Assembly (NCBI GenBank): GCA_910584735.1
Contig: CAJUBM010000037.1
Coordinates: forward strand, 1 to 22,568
Origin: an uncultured Muribaculaceae bacterium
GTDB lineage: Bacteria; Bacteroidota; Bacteroidia; Bacteroidales; Muribaculaceae
Direction of reading: 5' to 3'
Length of the DNA stretch: 22,568 nt
Shown: positions 7,303 through 15,510 of the stretch, in pieces
Layout of the letters: each line of letters begins with the position of its first letter
Position numbering within the stretch: position 1 is the stretch's first letter
The notes under the pieces: generated by a model
Told to the model about the DNA's origin: nothing
The model's input: only the letters and a program-made list of their open reading frames with translations
Database searches by the model: none
Program-made: the position numbers and the translations under genes

Positions 7303-8784
7303 CTATTTGTCAGGATTGGCGTCCTTTAGGATGCGGTTCCAACGTATGCCTCCCGAAAGCATCGGTTTATCCTTGTCGAAGGATATTAATACACGCCATG
7401 GGGTGCCTACGATATGGTCCTCGGGCACGAATCCCCAGTAACGCGAGTCAAGCGAGCAGTCGCGGTTGTCGCCTAACATGAAGTAGTAATCCATTCGGAA
7501 AGTATAGTAGTCCTGCGGCTTGCCGTTTATCCGGAGTTTCCCATCCTTCCATTCGGCATCGGGGTTGTTCTCGTAGACGCGTATCACACGGCCATAGATG
7601 TCCCATGCGCGTTGGCTCATTTTCAGTACGGCCCCTTTCTTGGGTATCCACAGACCATCCTTGCCGCCATATTCGGCGCGGGTCCAGTTCGCGGAGATGT
7701 TCTCGGGATAGAGCGTAAGTATGTTTTCAGGTTCAGGCTCCTGCTTCATCACCTTGTGGATGCGCGGCGAGGCTTCCATGGCTTTTACCATGGAGGCGGT
7801 GAGGGGCGATACATATATCGGCGGAAGCGAGCCGTCGGGGTTTACCTTGAAGCCGAGCATACGCAGCGGCTCCACGTCGGCGGGGGTGGTCTCCACCATG
7901 GCGCGATCGTCACGGGCTATGCCGAACTGCTCGAATTCTTCATCCGTCAGAGCTTCCCCTGAGGTCTGGTAGAAATGGTTGAACTGCACGTTTTCAGGCG
8001 TTAGAAACTTTTCTCCATCGATATAGACATCTCCACCTTGAATCTTTATGCGCTGGCCGGGAAGTCCTACCACGCGTTTAACGTAGTTCTCGCGGCGGTC
8101 AACGGGGCGCCATTGCCGCTCGCCGAACTGGGCGGTGTTGTTCAGCACATAGTCGCGCCCGTGGATATGTATCAACTGGTAGTAGTCGGGGTTCTGAACT
8201 TTCGACATGATGGTGTCTCCGGCGGGGAAGTTGAACACCACTATGTCGCCGGCCTCCACCTCGCGCTGCCCTTTCAGGCGTTTGTAAGGGAGTTGCACGG
8301 ACTCCATGTAGCTCTTTCCTAACCCGAAGGGCAGTTCGTTATGCACCAACGGGAAGTTGACGGGTGTCATAGGCACACGGGGACCGTAGACCGTCTTGTT
8401 CACAAACAGATAGTCCCCGGTGAGCAGTGTCTTTTCCAGTGATGCCGAGGGGATCTGGTAGTTCTGCCCTAAGAAAGCGAATACGAAATATACCAGTACC
8501 AGGGCGTAGACTATGGCATCCACCCACGACATTATGCCTTTCACCGCCTTGTTCTCCGACTTCTTCCACCATGTGAACGGTATGTAGCCGGTTATGTAGA
8601 TGTCGAACAGCAGTATGAGGCCAAGCGCGAGCCACCAGTTGCCCATCCATGCCACCCACAGGATGAAGATGATGGCCACCAGCGAGAAGCGCACCCAGCG
8701 CGTGGGTTTGTTTTCGGCTACGCGGCGTTTGAAGTCGGTCTTGAAATCGGTTTTCGCCTTTGCGGCACTATTGTTGTCAGTCAT
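7303..8784 (-). CDS. lepB: Signal peptidase I
   Basis: Inner-membrane serine protease that removes signal peptides from exported proteins. With the ATG at 8784 the product is 493 residues; a TTG two codons earlier is less likely. Three hydrophobic segments lie in the first 110 residues. The catalytic serine is Ser115 in IPSASLEKTL, the general-base lysine is Lys236 in NYVKRVVGLPG, and the conserved LGDNRDCSLDSRYWG box is near the C-terminus. The roughly 200-residue insert between the lysine box and that last box makes it much longer than E. coli LepB, which is normal for Bacteroidales. It overlaps the dapB stop by 8 bases, so the two are translationally close. Confidence 0.95.
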   Translation of the reverse strand: MTDNNSAAKAKTDFKTDFKRRVAENKPTRWVRFSLVAIIFILWVAWMGNWWLALGLILLFDIYITGYIPFTWWKKSENKAVKGIMSWVDAIVYALVLVYFVFAFLGQNYQIPSASLEKTLLTGDYLFVNKTVYGPRVPMTPVNFPLVHNELPFGLGKSYMESVQLPYKRLKGQREVEAGDIVVFNFPAGDTIMSKVQNPDYYQLIHIHGRDYVLNNTAQFGERQWRPVDRRENYVKRVVGLPGQRIKIQGGDVYIDGEKFLTPENVQFNHFYQTSGEALTDEEFEQFGIARDDRAMVETTPADVEPLRMLGFKVNPDGSLPPIYVSPLTASMVKAMEASPRIHKVMKQEPEPENILTLYPENISANWTRAEYGGKDGLWIPKKGAVLKMSQRAWDIYGRVIRVYENNPDAEWKDGKLRINGKPQDYYTFRMDYYFMLGDNRDCSLDSRYWGFVPEDHIVGTPWRVLISFDKDKPMLSGGIRWNRILKDANPDK

Positions 8785-9559
8785 TTTCAATCAGTGTGCT
8801 AAGTACATCGGACATGGAATATCTCTCGGCGGGGCGTTTCTCCGCTACGAGCCACCGGGCGGCCTCTACCGCGCCCATCGCGAAACCGCTGCGGTTCTTG
8901 GCGCGGTGCTCCAGGGTGATGGTGTCGCAGGGGCTGTCCCAGCGTATGATGTGGGTTCCCGGCACCTCCCCTTCGCGGCGGTGTGAGATTATCAGGCTGT
9001 CTCCGGCGCCATCGCCGGGCTGCATGGTCTCCGGCTCTGTCCAGCGGGAATAGCGTGGATTTGCCGCTATTATCCCCTCTGCCAAGGTTATAGCCGTTCC
9101 TGACGGATGGTCGAGCTTGTGTATGTGGTGAATCTCCTCCATCGATGCGGCGTACATGCCCAGCCGCGACATAAGCCGGGAAGCATAATTGTTAATGAGC
9201 ATAAAGAGGTTCACCCCTATAGAAAAGTTTGAGGCCCATACCATAGGTGTGCCGGTTTGGCGCACTATCTCGTCTATCTCGCCGAACCTGTCACTCCAGC
9301 CCGTAGTGCCCGACACCACGGGTATGCCTCTGCGCAGTGATGCGGCCACATTATCGAACGCGGCCTCCGGGCGCGAGAACTCTATGGCTACATCGGCGCC
9401 GAGGAACGTCTCCGAGTCGAAATCCCGGCGGTTGTCGGCATCGATGCGGCACACAATCTCGTTTTCAGACACTGTGTCGCTGTTGCCTGAGGCCTGCATA
9501 AGGGCGGCTTTCTCTACCTCGTGGCCCATGCGGCCATATCCTATTATCGCAATCTTCAT
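8777..9559 (-). CDS. dapB: 4-hydroxy-tetrahydrodipicolinate reductase
   Basis: NAD(P)H-dependent cytosolic reductase of the diaminopimelate/lysine pathway, which feeds peptidoglycan synthesis. At 260 residues it is near the usual length. The nucleotide-binding glycine motif is GYGRMG (7-12), SGTTG lies at 83-87, and the active-site signature EIHHIHKLDHPSGTA (142-156) has His144 and Lys148 in the expected places. It follows the small membrane-protein gene with an ATGA overlap and runs into lepB with an 8-base overlap, so it belongs to one operon with both. Confidence 0.96.
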   Translation of the reverse strand: MKIAIIGYGRMGHEVEKAALMQASGNSDTVSENEIVCRIDADNRRDFDSETFLGADVAIEFSRPEAAFDNVAASLRRGIPVVSGTTGWSDRFGEIDEIVRQTGTPMVWASNFSIGVNLFMLINNYASRLMSRLGMYAASMEEIHHIHKLDHPSGTAITLAEGIIAANPRYSRWTEPETMQPGDGAGDSLIISHRREGEVPGTHIIRWDSPCDTITLEHRAKNRSGFAMGAVEAARWLVAEKRPAERYSMSDVLSTLIEND

Positions 9560-10011
9560 TCTTTTTTCTTTGTCTTACGGTTCTCTGCGGCGCGTTTCAG
9601 TTCCTTGTTGGCCGTTGCCGGGATGGCTATAGAGGTGAAAATCAGCAATGCGCCTCCCGCCAGGGTGAAGGCCCAGGCATCGCGGGTGACGTTGCCGTTA
9701 TAGAATATGAAGAACGCTGCCACGCAGAAGAATATGGCGCTCCACGACTCTATGCGGTAGAGGCGTTTTATTCTCGGATGGCTCCCGTCGTAGGGTGAGA
9801 GCAGTTTCCCAAGCAGATAGCATGCCGCCCCTGAGGCGTAGACATATTTCCACCACGTCCCGGCTGTTCCCGGCGCGGAGTTCACATTTAGTATCGGCAG
9901 CATCGTGCCTACGGCGATGGCAATAAGTCCGACGGTAGACAACAGCACCTTCCATGTAGCCGGTGCCGTGCCTGTCAGTTCTTCCTTCGTATATATCTTC
10001 TCAGTACCCAT
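9556..10011 (-). CDS. Small four-helix membrane protein of unknown function
   Basis: Protein of 151 residues with four predicted membrane helices (about 20-41, 53-72, 91-109 and 116-133) and a strongly basic C-terminal tail ending in KRAAENRKTKKKE. I do not recognise a named family. It lies between the DivIC/FtsB-like gene and dapB; its stop overlaps the dapB ATG (ATGA), and it begins 29 bases after the preceding stop. The context suggests a conserved housekeeping partner in the envelope, nothing more specific. Confidence 0.75.
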   Translation of the reverse strand: MGTEKIYTKEELTGTAPATWKVLLSTVGLIAIAVGTMLPILNVNSAPGTAGTWWKYVYASGAACYLLGKLLSPYDGSHPRIKRLYRIESWSAIFFCVAAFFIFYNGNVTRDAWAFTLAGGALLIFTSIAIPATANKELKRAAENRKTKKKE

Positions 10012-10040
10012 AGGAGACCGTTCAAAATTATTCCAACTCG

Positions 10041-10343
10041 TTATTCAAACACGTAGACATCCTCTCCCGGACGCTGCATGCGGTATTGTTCGCGCACGAT
10101 ACGTTCCAGCGCCTCGGGATTCACCGACAGCTCGGCGTTCAGGCGCTGGTAATGCAGCATCGTGTCCGTATTCTCCTTTATCTCGGCATGGAGGCGGTCA
10201 ATCTCGGCCTGGTATTCCACGCTTTTGAAATAGGAGTTATCGTTGAAAGCGATGATAAACACCATGTATGCCACCGCTATAAGCAGCGGCAGCGATATAT
10301 ATCGGCGCGACCATCGCCACGTTTTCAGCAGAAACTCTTTCAT
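10041..10343 (-). CDS. Septum formation initiator family protein (DivIC/FtsB-like)
   Basis: Bitopic division protein of about 100 residues: a short basic N-terminus, one transmembrane helix (about 18-33), then a coiled-coil-like stretch (EYQAEIDRLHAEIKENTDTM) and the family-typical NPEALERIVREQYRMQRPGEDVYVFE tail in two parts. FtsB/DivIC proteins link early and late divisome components. I chose the ATG at 10343 because a near-perfect promoter (10349-10380) ends just before it, which rules out in-frame starts at 10361 (ATG) and 10397 (GTG). It is the first gene of the long minus-strand run with dapB and lepB. Confidence 0.85.
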   Translation of the reverse strand: MKEFLLKTWRWSRRYISLPLLIAVAYMVFIIAFNDNSYFKSVEYQAEIDRLHAEIKENTDTMLHYQRLNAELSVNPEALERIVREQYRMQRPGEDVYVFE

Positions 10344-10348
10344 ACCCA

Positions 10349-10380
10349 CAAAATTACTCATTACCCCGCAATCCGCCAAA
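10349..10380 (-). promoter_or_regulatory. Promoter of the ftsB-like/dapB/lepB operon
   Basis: On the minus strand a TTTG -33 box (10380-10377) and a TAATTTTG -7 box (10356-10349) are separated by 20 bases, matching the Bacteroidetes consensus. The expected transcription start is about 10345, only about 2 bases before the ATG, so the mRNA would be nearly leaderless. Confidence 0.6.
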
Positions 10381-10468
10381 TCCTCCTCCCAAATCACGTC
10401 AAAACTTAACTTTCATTCCCAAAATATCGCCTATCATTGTGATAACGTGCCACTTCATTGCCGATTTG

Positions 10469-10500
10469 TTTGTAAGGTAGGAATTGTTTCCCTATTTTTG
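10469..10500 (+). promoter_or_regulatory. Promoter of the ATPase-DUF4276 module
   Basis: TTTG (10469-10472) and TATTTTTG (10493-10500) lie 20 bases apart, a full match to the Bacteroidetes -33/-7 pattern. The predicted start near 10504 leaves a leader of about 14 bases before the ATG at 10519. It is divergent from the promoter at 10349-10380; the roughly 90 bases between the two hold nothing else recognisable. Confidence 0.65.
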
Positions 10501-10518
10501 CAAAAATTGTAGCTTGAT

Positions 10519-11589
10519 ATGGACGTTATAAAGGTTAAAGGGTATAAATCGTTTAAGGATTTGACAGTTCCCTTAAAAAAGATTAACCTGCTGATTGGTT
10601 CGAATGGTTCCGGCAAAAGTAATTTCTTGTCGCTTTTCGAACTGTTGGGTAACATTTATGAACGTCGTCTCGCACAGTCGGTAATGCAGGCCGGCAGCGT
10701 TGACAAGCTACTCTATCAGGGAAGGAAAGTTACCGACCGCATAGAGGTGTCGGTTTCTGAGGATCGCAATTCATATTCCCTGTCACTGATGGAGGCAGAC
10801 GGCCGCTTGGTGGTGGAAAGCGAGAAATTGGGTTATAAAACATATTGGTCCGGATGGGATTATGCCACAATAACCAAATATGCCGATGAGGCATCTCTCC
10901 GAGGTTATGCCGGCATGAGGCGTGGCGATTATATCAAGGATTATATCTCGCAGATTCGACGATTCCATTTCCATGATACGGGTCGCAAGTCTCCGTTTAT
11001 GTCTGATTCCGATATACGCAACGATTCCTACCGCATGTATGAACATGGCGAGAATATTGCCGCGTTGCTTTATCAGATTAAGGATGAGGACCCGATGGTC
11101 TATCGGCGCATAGTGAGGGTGATACAGGGGGTTGCCCCGTTCTTCAATGATTTCTATCTACATCCGGGTGAGGCCGGGACTATACGCTTGCAGTGGCAGG
11201 ACAAATATAGCTCCATGATTTACGGTCCTGCCGATTTGTCGGACGGCACTATCCGATTTATCGCGCTGGCCGTGTTGTTCATGCAGCCTAAGCTACCCAA
11301 GGTTATAATAATTGACGAGCCTGAACTTGGGCTGCATCCCGTTGCCATAGAGAAACTTTCAGGCCTGATAAAGATGGCGGCCAACCGTGGTGCACAGATT
11401 ATCGCGGCCACGCAGAGTGCCGAACTTATAAGCAATTTCGAGCCGGAGGATATATTGACCGTCAATCAACATGATGGCCAGTCGGTTATAGAACGTCTTG
11501 ACCGAGAGTCGTTGGAGAACTGGCTTGACGATTATACTCTTGGCGATTTATGGAAACAGAAAATTGTAAAGGGAGGGCAGCCGGGATGA
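10519..11589 (+). CDS. ABC/AAA-type ATPase of an OLD-like two-gene module
   Basis: SMC/OLD-type ATPase of 356 residues. Walker A is GSNGSGKS (27-34), the ABC-like signature is LSDGT (240-244), and Walker B is VIIIDEPELGLHP with Asp266 and Glu267. The H-loop position reads ATQSAEL, with Gln299 where many ABC ATPases have His; I recall this for the COG4637-like group, so it is probably not a defect. The C-terminus (DDYTLGDLWKQ) is also group-like. There is no nuclease domain in this chain; that role would fall to the TOPRIM-like partner encoded next, with which it shares an ATGA junction. Related ATPase/TOPRIM pairs (OLD nucleases, PARIS AriA/AriB) act in phage defence, so a defence role is a reasonable inference. 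It has its own promoter and is not part of either neighbouring operon. Confidence 0.88.
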   Translation: MDVIKVKGYKSFKDLTVPLKKINLLIGSNGSGKSNFLSLFELLGNIYERRLAQSVMQAGSVDKLLYQGRKVTDRIEVSVSEDRNSYSLSLMEADGRLVVESEKLGYKTYWSGWDYATITKYADEASLRGYAGMRRGDYIKDYISQIRRFHFHDTGRKSPFMSDSDIRNDSYRMYEHGENIAALLYQIKDEDPMVYRRIVRVIQGVAPFFNDFYLHPGEAGTIRLQWQDKYSSMIYGPADLSDGTIRFIALAVLFMQPKLPKVIIIDEPELGLHPVAIEKLSGLIKMAANRGAQIIAATQSAELISNFEPEDILTVNQHDGQSVIERLDRESLENWLDDYTLGDLWKQKIVKGGQPG

Positions 11590-12245
11590 CACGTCTTATA
11601 ATCGTATGCGAAGGGCCTACCGAGCATGAATTCTGTATGGATGTGCTGGCCGGAGAACTGTCAAAATCAGATATTACGGTTGACGCTCCGCTTATAAAAC
11701 GTTCACAGGGCGGAATTGTATCCTGGGATGTGCTGAAACGCCAGATTGTAAGGCACCTCCACGAACGTGGTGCATATGTCACGATGCTGATGGATTATTA
11801 CGGCATAAAGGATAGTTATAATTTCCCGGGTTGGGAAGAGGGGAAGGCCATAACGGATAAAACCAAGAAGATTCATTTTTTATTCGAGAAAATGAAAAAT
11901 GATATGCCTCAGGAGGTGGCCTCCCGTTTTATTCCCTACATACAGCTTCATGAGTTTGAGTGTCTGCTATTCAGCAACATTGACGTATTCCGGGCTAATT
12001 TCGGTAAGGATGAGGTTGATATGGGGATATTACAGAGTGCCGTGGATGAGTTTCCGAATCCTGAAGATATCAACAATACCCCGTATAACGCCCCATCCAA
12101 ACGTTTGTTGCGGGCATCCCGGAATTACGATAAAGTTCTTTACGGCTCTTATCTGGCAATTGACATAGGTATTGCCAGGATTATGGAGAAGTGCCCGCTG
12201 TTTAACGAATGGGTCACCATCCTCAAGTCCATCAATCCTGCTTAA
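11586..12245 (+). CDS. DUF4276 family protein, TOPRIM-like partner of the ATPase
   Basis: Protein of 219 residues starting at the ATG inside the ATGA overlap with the ATPase stop; an in-frame ATG at 11550 would overlap the ATPase by 40 bases and adds nothing conserved. DUF4276 features are clear: IIVCEGPTEHEF with Glu9 and Glu13, the MLMDYYG segment with Asp70, IPYIQLHEFECLLF (116-129), and a C-terminal CPLFNEW. The early Glu and later Asp are placed as in TOPRIM nuclease-type folds, which bind metal; this fold link is from general knowledge, not demonstrated here. It most likely forms a complex with the upstream ATPase and acts as its effector. Direct nuclease activity and the target (DNA, RNA or tRNA) cannot be read from sequence. 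Confidence 0.85.
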   Translation: MTRLIIVCEGPTEHEFCMDVLAGELSKSDITVDAPLIKRSQGGIVSWDVLKRQIVRHLHERGAYVTMLMDYYGIKDSYNFPGWEEGKAITDKTKKIHFLFEKMKNDMPQEVASRFIPYIQLHEFECLLFSNIDVFRANFGKDEVDMGILQSAVDEFPNPEDINNTPYNAPSKRLLRASRNYDKVLYGSYLAIDIGIARIMEKCPLFNEWVTILKSINPA

Positions 12246-12277
12246 AGGCGACATCAACCTTGCTAACTTTTTGGTGG

Positions 12278-12327
12278 AGCCGGATGGTAGTGGCGCCTCT
12301 CCGGGACGGCAGGCCACCCGGAGAGGC
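12278..12327 (+). repeat. Dispersed GC-rich repeat, copy B, with a perfect 11-bp hairpin
   Basis: Bases 12278-12297 match 20710-20729 exactly, and 12300-12318 match 20735-20753; between these matches copy B is shorter by three bases. Downstream, 12317-12327 is the exact complement of 12295-12305, giving an 11-bp stem with an 11-base loop that no other copy has in this form. It lies between the convergent 3' ends of the DUF4276 gene and the SpmA-SpmB gene, so it may act as a bidirectional terminator, although there is no T-run. The rest of the 12246-12376 gap holds nothing else I can name. Confidence 0.8.
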
Positions 12328-12376
12328 GGAGTCGGATAATGACACCAGGCGACAGCCCCGTATCAATCCGGTGGTA

Positions 12377-13609
12377 TCAGCCGAAGAAGATGTAGGCGGC
12401 CAGGACGCCCGCAACTGAGCCTGCGACATCGGCCAGTAGGGCATAGGGAACGGCATAGCGGGTGCGCTTTATCCCTACGGAGCCGAAATAGACAGCCAAG
12501 ACATAGAACATCGTGTCCGTTGAGCCTTGTATGGCCGCCGATACGCGCGATACGAACGCGTCCGGGCCGTGTGAGGCCATCAGATCTACCATCATGCCGC
12601 GTGAGCCGGAACCGCTCAAGGGCTTCATAAGTGCCGTGGGCAGTGCCTCCACCCACGAGGTGTCGAGCCCGAAAGCCGCCACCATCCCGGTCATTCCCCG
12701 CGTAAGGAGGTCCATGGCTCCCGAGGCCCGGAACATCCCTATGGCTACCAATATGGCAACGAGGTAGGGGATTATCGTCACAGCGGTTTTGAATCCTTCA
12801 CGAGCCCCCTCTATAAAAGCCTCGTACATATTTATGCGTTTCGCCAGTCCCGCTCCCAAGAAAGATATTATTACGCTGAACAGCAAAAAATTGGCTACGA
12901 ATCCCGACCAACGTTCCACCGCAGGGCCGTCCATGCCGGAGAACACCCATACGGTTCCTCCGATTATAGCACCCATACCGGCAAGCCATGCAATCAGCAC
13001 CGGGTCGGACAGGCGTATGCGCTGTTTGATGCACAGTGCCACGATTCCCACCATCGTGGAGATGAACGTAGCCAACAATATGGGTAGAAACACATCCGTG
13101 GGGTTGGCAGCCCCGGCCTGGGCGCGGTACATCATTATGGAAATCGGGATGAAACACAGCCCCGACGCGTTCAGAATCAGGAACATAATCATGGCATCGG
13201 TAGCCGTGTCCTTCTGTTTGTTGAGCGTCTGGAGTTCCTGCATGGCTTTAAGGCCGAGCGGGGTTGCGGCGTTGTCAAGCCCTAACATGTTGGCCGACAC
13301 GTTCATGAATATCGAACCCATTGCCGGATGGTTCTTCGGTACGCCCGGGAACAGACGGCAGAACAGCGGAGAAATCATCCGGCCGAAGAACTGTATTACC
13401 CCGGCACGTTCCCCAATCTTCATCAGCCCCAGCCACAGGGAGAGTATTCCCGTCAGTCCTAACGAAATCTCGAACGCCGTTCCTGCCGATGTGAACGATG
13501 CCCCCATTATCTCGCTCCATACCCCCATATCGCCGGTTACCAGCGACTTGTACACAGCCATCAGGAAGGCCAGGAAGAAGAACGCGATCCATATGTAGTT
13601 CAGTGCCAT
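12377..13609 (-). CDS. Fused SpmA-SpmB nucleoside-recognition domain membrane protein
   Basis: Polytopic membrane protein of 410 residues joining SpmA-like (about 1-200) and SpmB-like (about 210-410) halves, each a nucleoside-recognition (Gate-type) domain. Conserved segments include NVSANMLGLDNAATPLGLKA (103-122) in the first half and ALPTALMKPLSGSGSRGMM in the second. In Bacillus the separate proteins act in spore maturation; this fused form is common in non-sporulating Bacteroidetes, where it is presumed to be a transporter or exporter of unknown substrate. The gene begins 10 bases after the phosphoethanolamine-transferase stop and is probably co-transcribed with it. The annotation is by family only. 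Confidence 0.88.
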   Translation of the reverse strand: MALNYIWIAFFFLAFLMAVYKSLVTGDMGVWSEIMGASFTSAGTAFEISLGLTGILSLWLGLMKIGERAGVIQFFGRMISPLFCRLFPGVPKNHPAMGSIFMNVSANMLGLDNAATPLGLKAMQELQTLNKQKDTATDAMIMFLILNASGLCFIPISIMMYRAQAGAANPTDVFLPILLATFISTMVGIVALCIKQRIRLSDPVLIAWLAGMGAIIGGTVWVFSGMDGPAVERWSGFVANFLLFSVIISFLGAGLAKRINMYEAFIEGAREGFKTAVTIIPYLVAILVAIGMFRASGAMDLLTRGMTGMVAAFGLDTSWVEALPTALMKPLSGSGSRGMMVDLMASHGPDAFVSRVSAAIQGSTDTMFYVLAVYFGSVGIKRTRYAVPYALLADVAGSVAGVLAAYIFFG

Positions 13610-13619
13610 ATTTCTTATA

Positions 13620-15389
13620 TTATTTTATCTCCAACTGTCCCAGCAGGGAATACAGCGGCGGTTCGGGGTGGGGGAGTGAGAAATTTTCCGGCGAAAGCAC
13701 CGCTAATGCTATGTCGTAGAGGAAATCGTTGATAAACAGGTTGTGGCGCATCGTCCGCAACTCTTCTACGAGTCGCGGATTCTCGGCGGCGTAATAGGGC
13801 GACAAGGTCACGGACAGCGGGATTTTCAGTCTCGCCACACCGTTGAACACCGGCGAGCGCCGCGCCGTGGGAATATCGGCATGGTCCGAACAGTATATCA
13901 TTGCCGCAATGTTCAGGTTGTCGGTGCAATAGCGGTATATCTCCGACAGCACTTTGTCGGTATATGCGATCGAGTTGCGGTAATGCGCCTCGTAGCCATC
14001 TTTCCCCGCTGCGGGTGGTGTCAGTGTATATTCCGCCGGATAGCGGCTCTCATAGTTGAAATGTGAGCCTTTCAGATGAAGCACTAACAGGTTGTCCGTC
14101 TCCGGCGAAAGGCGCGGAAGGAAGTCAAGCAGGGCCTCGTCGTAAGGGATGCGGTTCAGGGCCAGGCGCGTCCATGCACACTCGTCGGCGCTCTCGGCCA
14201 TCAGGGAGACCGGTGTGTCATTAGCCCCTATATGGCTCTGATTCGAGAACCAGCTTACGCGCATCCCCAGGGCGTGGGCGGCATCTACGATGGAAGGAGC
14301 CTTATGGAATTTCAGCGTGTTCTTTTGGTTGGCAGCCGTCAGGGCGTGGGTAAGTGTCGGCACGGTCTGGAAATGGCATGAGTATGCGTTGTCGAACAGC
14401 ACCGTCTTGGCGCCACCGGCCTCCTCTCCTGCTGCCATCTTGCTTAGCCACGGAGTTGTGTCGATCCCTCCGGGCTGCGGCGTGAAAGCGCTCATATATT
14501 CCCGTGAGGCCGATTCTCCGATTACCAGAACGAAAGTACGTCCGGGATTGTGTTTCCTCGGCACTGCGATTGACGCGAAAGCCCGCTTCCGCTCATTGGC
14601 CCGCTCGGTATAAAGGCGGTTCTGGTGCATATAGTCGCGGTTGTCGAAGTATAGTGCCGGCAGCCCGGAGCGCCGCCAGGGGGAGTGCCTGCCTTTGAAC
14701 ATTATAAACGAGAGTATAATGAAGAGCGCTAACTCCGCAACGACACGCATCCATCCCCCCTCTCCGGCGGGTGCCGAGCCTACGTTCCACATAAACCACA
14801 TCCCGGTAAAGCACAGGCACCCTGCCACACCGGCCATCACCGCCCATAGCGGGAACGACCGCAGATATTCCCATATCTCGCTGGGATAGGTGTTCATAAC
14901 CAGTTTCAGACCGTCATGGTCGACGGCGTTGCCATAGATGGCGTAGTAGCCCCACTGGAACACAAGGAGCATTATCAGAGGCATCTCTATGGCGGCGAAC
15001 GCCGAACCGGCCACGGCATTGCCCGGCCATAGCATCTCCACGGCAAGCCACACCGAGGCAAGCCATCCGCAGAGATAGAGGCCTGTGGCGAAGTCCATTT
15101 TGTTGTCAATCTCCGTGGCATGGTGCCGCCTTGATATAAGGTCGAGCAGCGGCCACGTCATAATCCATGCCGCCGAAACCCCGATTATAGCCCATAGCCC
15201 TGCCGTGATATGCTCCACGCCCGCTATGGCGAACGGAGCCACGGCCAGCAGGGAGGCTATGGCGAACCGCGACGCCTGTTGGTGGCGCGCACTGGCCGAA
15301 AGACCCTTTGACAGCGCCAGATAGAGGATATAGACCGCTATCCACACCGTCATGGCGATGGCTATGTATTTGAGACAATACGAAATCAT
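13620..15389 (-). CDS. EptA-like phosphoethanolamine transferase (sulfatase superfamily)
   Basis: Inner-membrane enzyme of 589 residues with several N-terminal helices (to about 230) and a periplasmic alkaline-phosphatase/sulfatase-fold domain. Metal and active-site positions fit the EptA/MCR/LtaS class: Glu292 in VIGESASREYMS, the nucleophile candidate Thr342 in CHFQTVPTLTHA, His443 in LHLKGSHFNYESRYP, and Asp502-His503 in CSDHAD. Such enzymes move phosphoethanolamine from phosphatidylethanolamine to lipid A or another glycan, lowering negative charge and often raising resistance to cationic peptides. Divergent neighbours encode a PAP2 phosphatase and LPS-type sugar enzymes, which supports lipid A or core as the target. 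The ATG at 15389 is used, but a promoter-like box 6 bases upstream leaves almost no leader; an in-frame ATG at 15353 is the alternative. Confidence 0.85.
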   Translation of the reverse strand: MISYCLKYIAIAMTVWIAVYILYLALSKGLSASARHQQASRFAIASLLAVAPFAIAGVEHITAGLWAIIGVSAAWIMTWPLLDLISRRHHATEIDNKMDFATGLYLCGWLASVWLAVEMLWPGNAVAGSAFAAIEMPLIMLLVFQWGYYAIYGNAVDHDGLKLVMNTYPSEIWEYLRSFPLWAVMAGVAGCLCFTGMWFMWNVGSAPAGEGGWMRVVAELALFIILSFIMFKGRHSPWRRSGLPALYFDNRDYMHQNRLYTERANERKRAFASIAVPRKHNPGRTFVLVIGESASREYMSAFTPQPGGIDTTPWLSKMAAGEEAGGAKTVLFDNAYSCHFQTVPTLTHALTAANQKNTLKFHKAPSIVDAAHALGMRVSWFSNQSHIGANDTPVSLMAESADECAWTRLALNRIPYDEALLDFLPRLSPETDNLLVLHLKGSHFNYESRYPAEYTLTPPAAGKDGYEAHYRNSIAYTDKVLSEIYRYCTDNLNIAAMIYCSDHADIPTARRSPVFNGVARLKIPLSVTLSPYYAAENPRLVEELRTMRHNLFINDFLYDIALAVLSPENFSLPHPEPPLYSLLGQLEIK

Positions 15390-15394
15390 TGTTG

Positions 15395-15402
15395 CAAAGT
15401 TA
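15395..15402 (-). promoter_or_regulatory. -7-type box upstream of the EptA-like gene
   Basis: The minus strand reads TAACTTTG, a TAnnTTTG match. A -33 TTTG is not evident. The expected transcription start (about 15391) is about 2 bases from the ATG at 15389, implying a near-leaderless message or a start at 15353. Confidence 0.4.
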
Positions 15403-15445
15403 GCAATTACGCAACTTTCTGTACATATAATAGTCGAAAAATGGC

Positions 15446-15453
15446 TAAATTTG
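15446..15453 (+). promoter_or_regulatory. -7-type box upstream of the PAP2 operon
   Basis: TAAATTTG matches the Bacteroidetes -7 consensus; the -33 region (TTTCTG at 15416-15421) is weak. The predicted start near 15457 gives a leader of about 53 bases to the ATG at 15511. It stands back to back with the box at 15395-15402. Confidence 0.45.
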
Positions 15454-15510
15454 CAGCTTAAATCGGTAATGATGAATGTTTGCCGATTGGATCTTACAAC
15501 ATTAAAGTTA

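Noticed and set aside
12789..13598. Plus-strand 269-codon open frame
   Set aside because: Antisense shadow of the SpmA-SpmB gene; composition follows from that gene's codon use.
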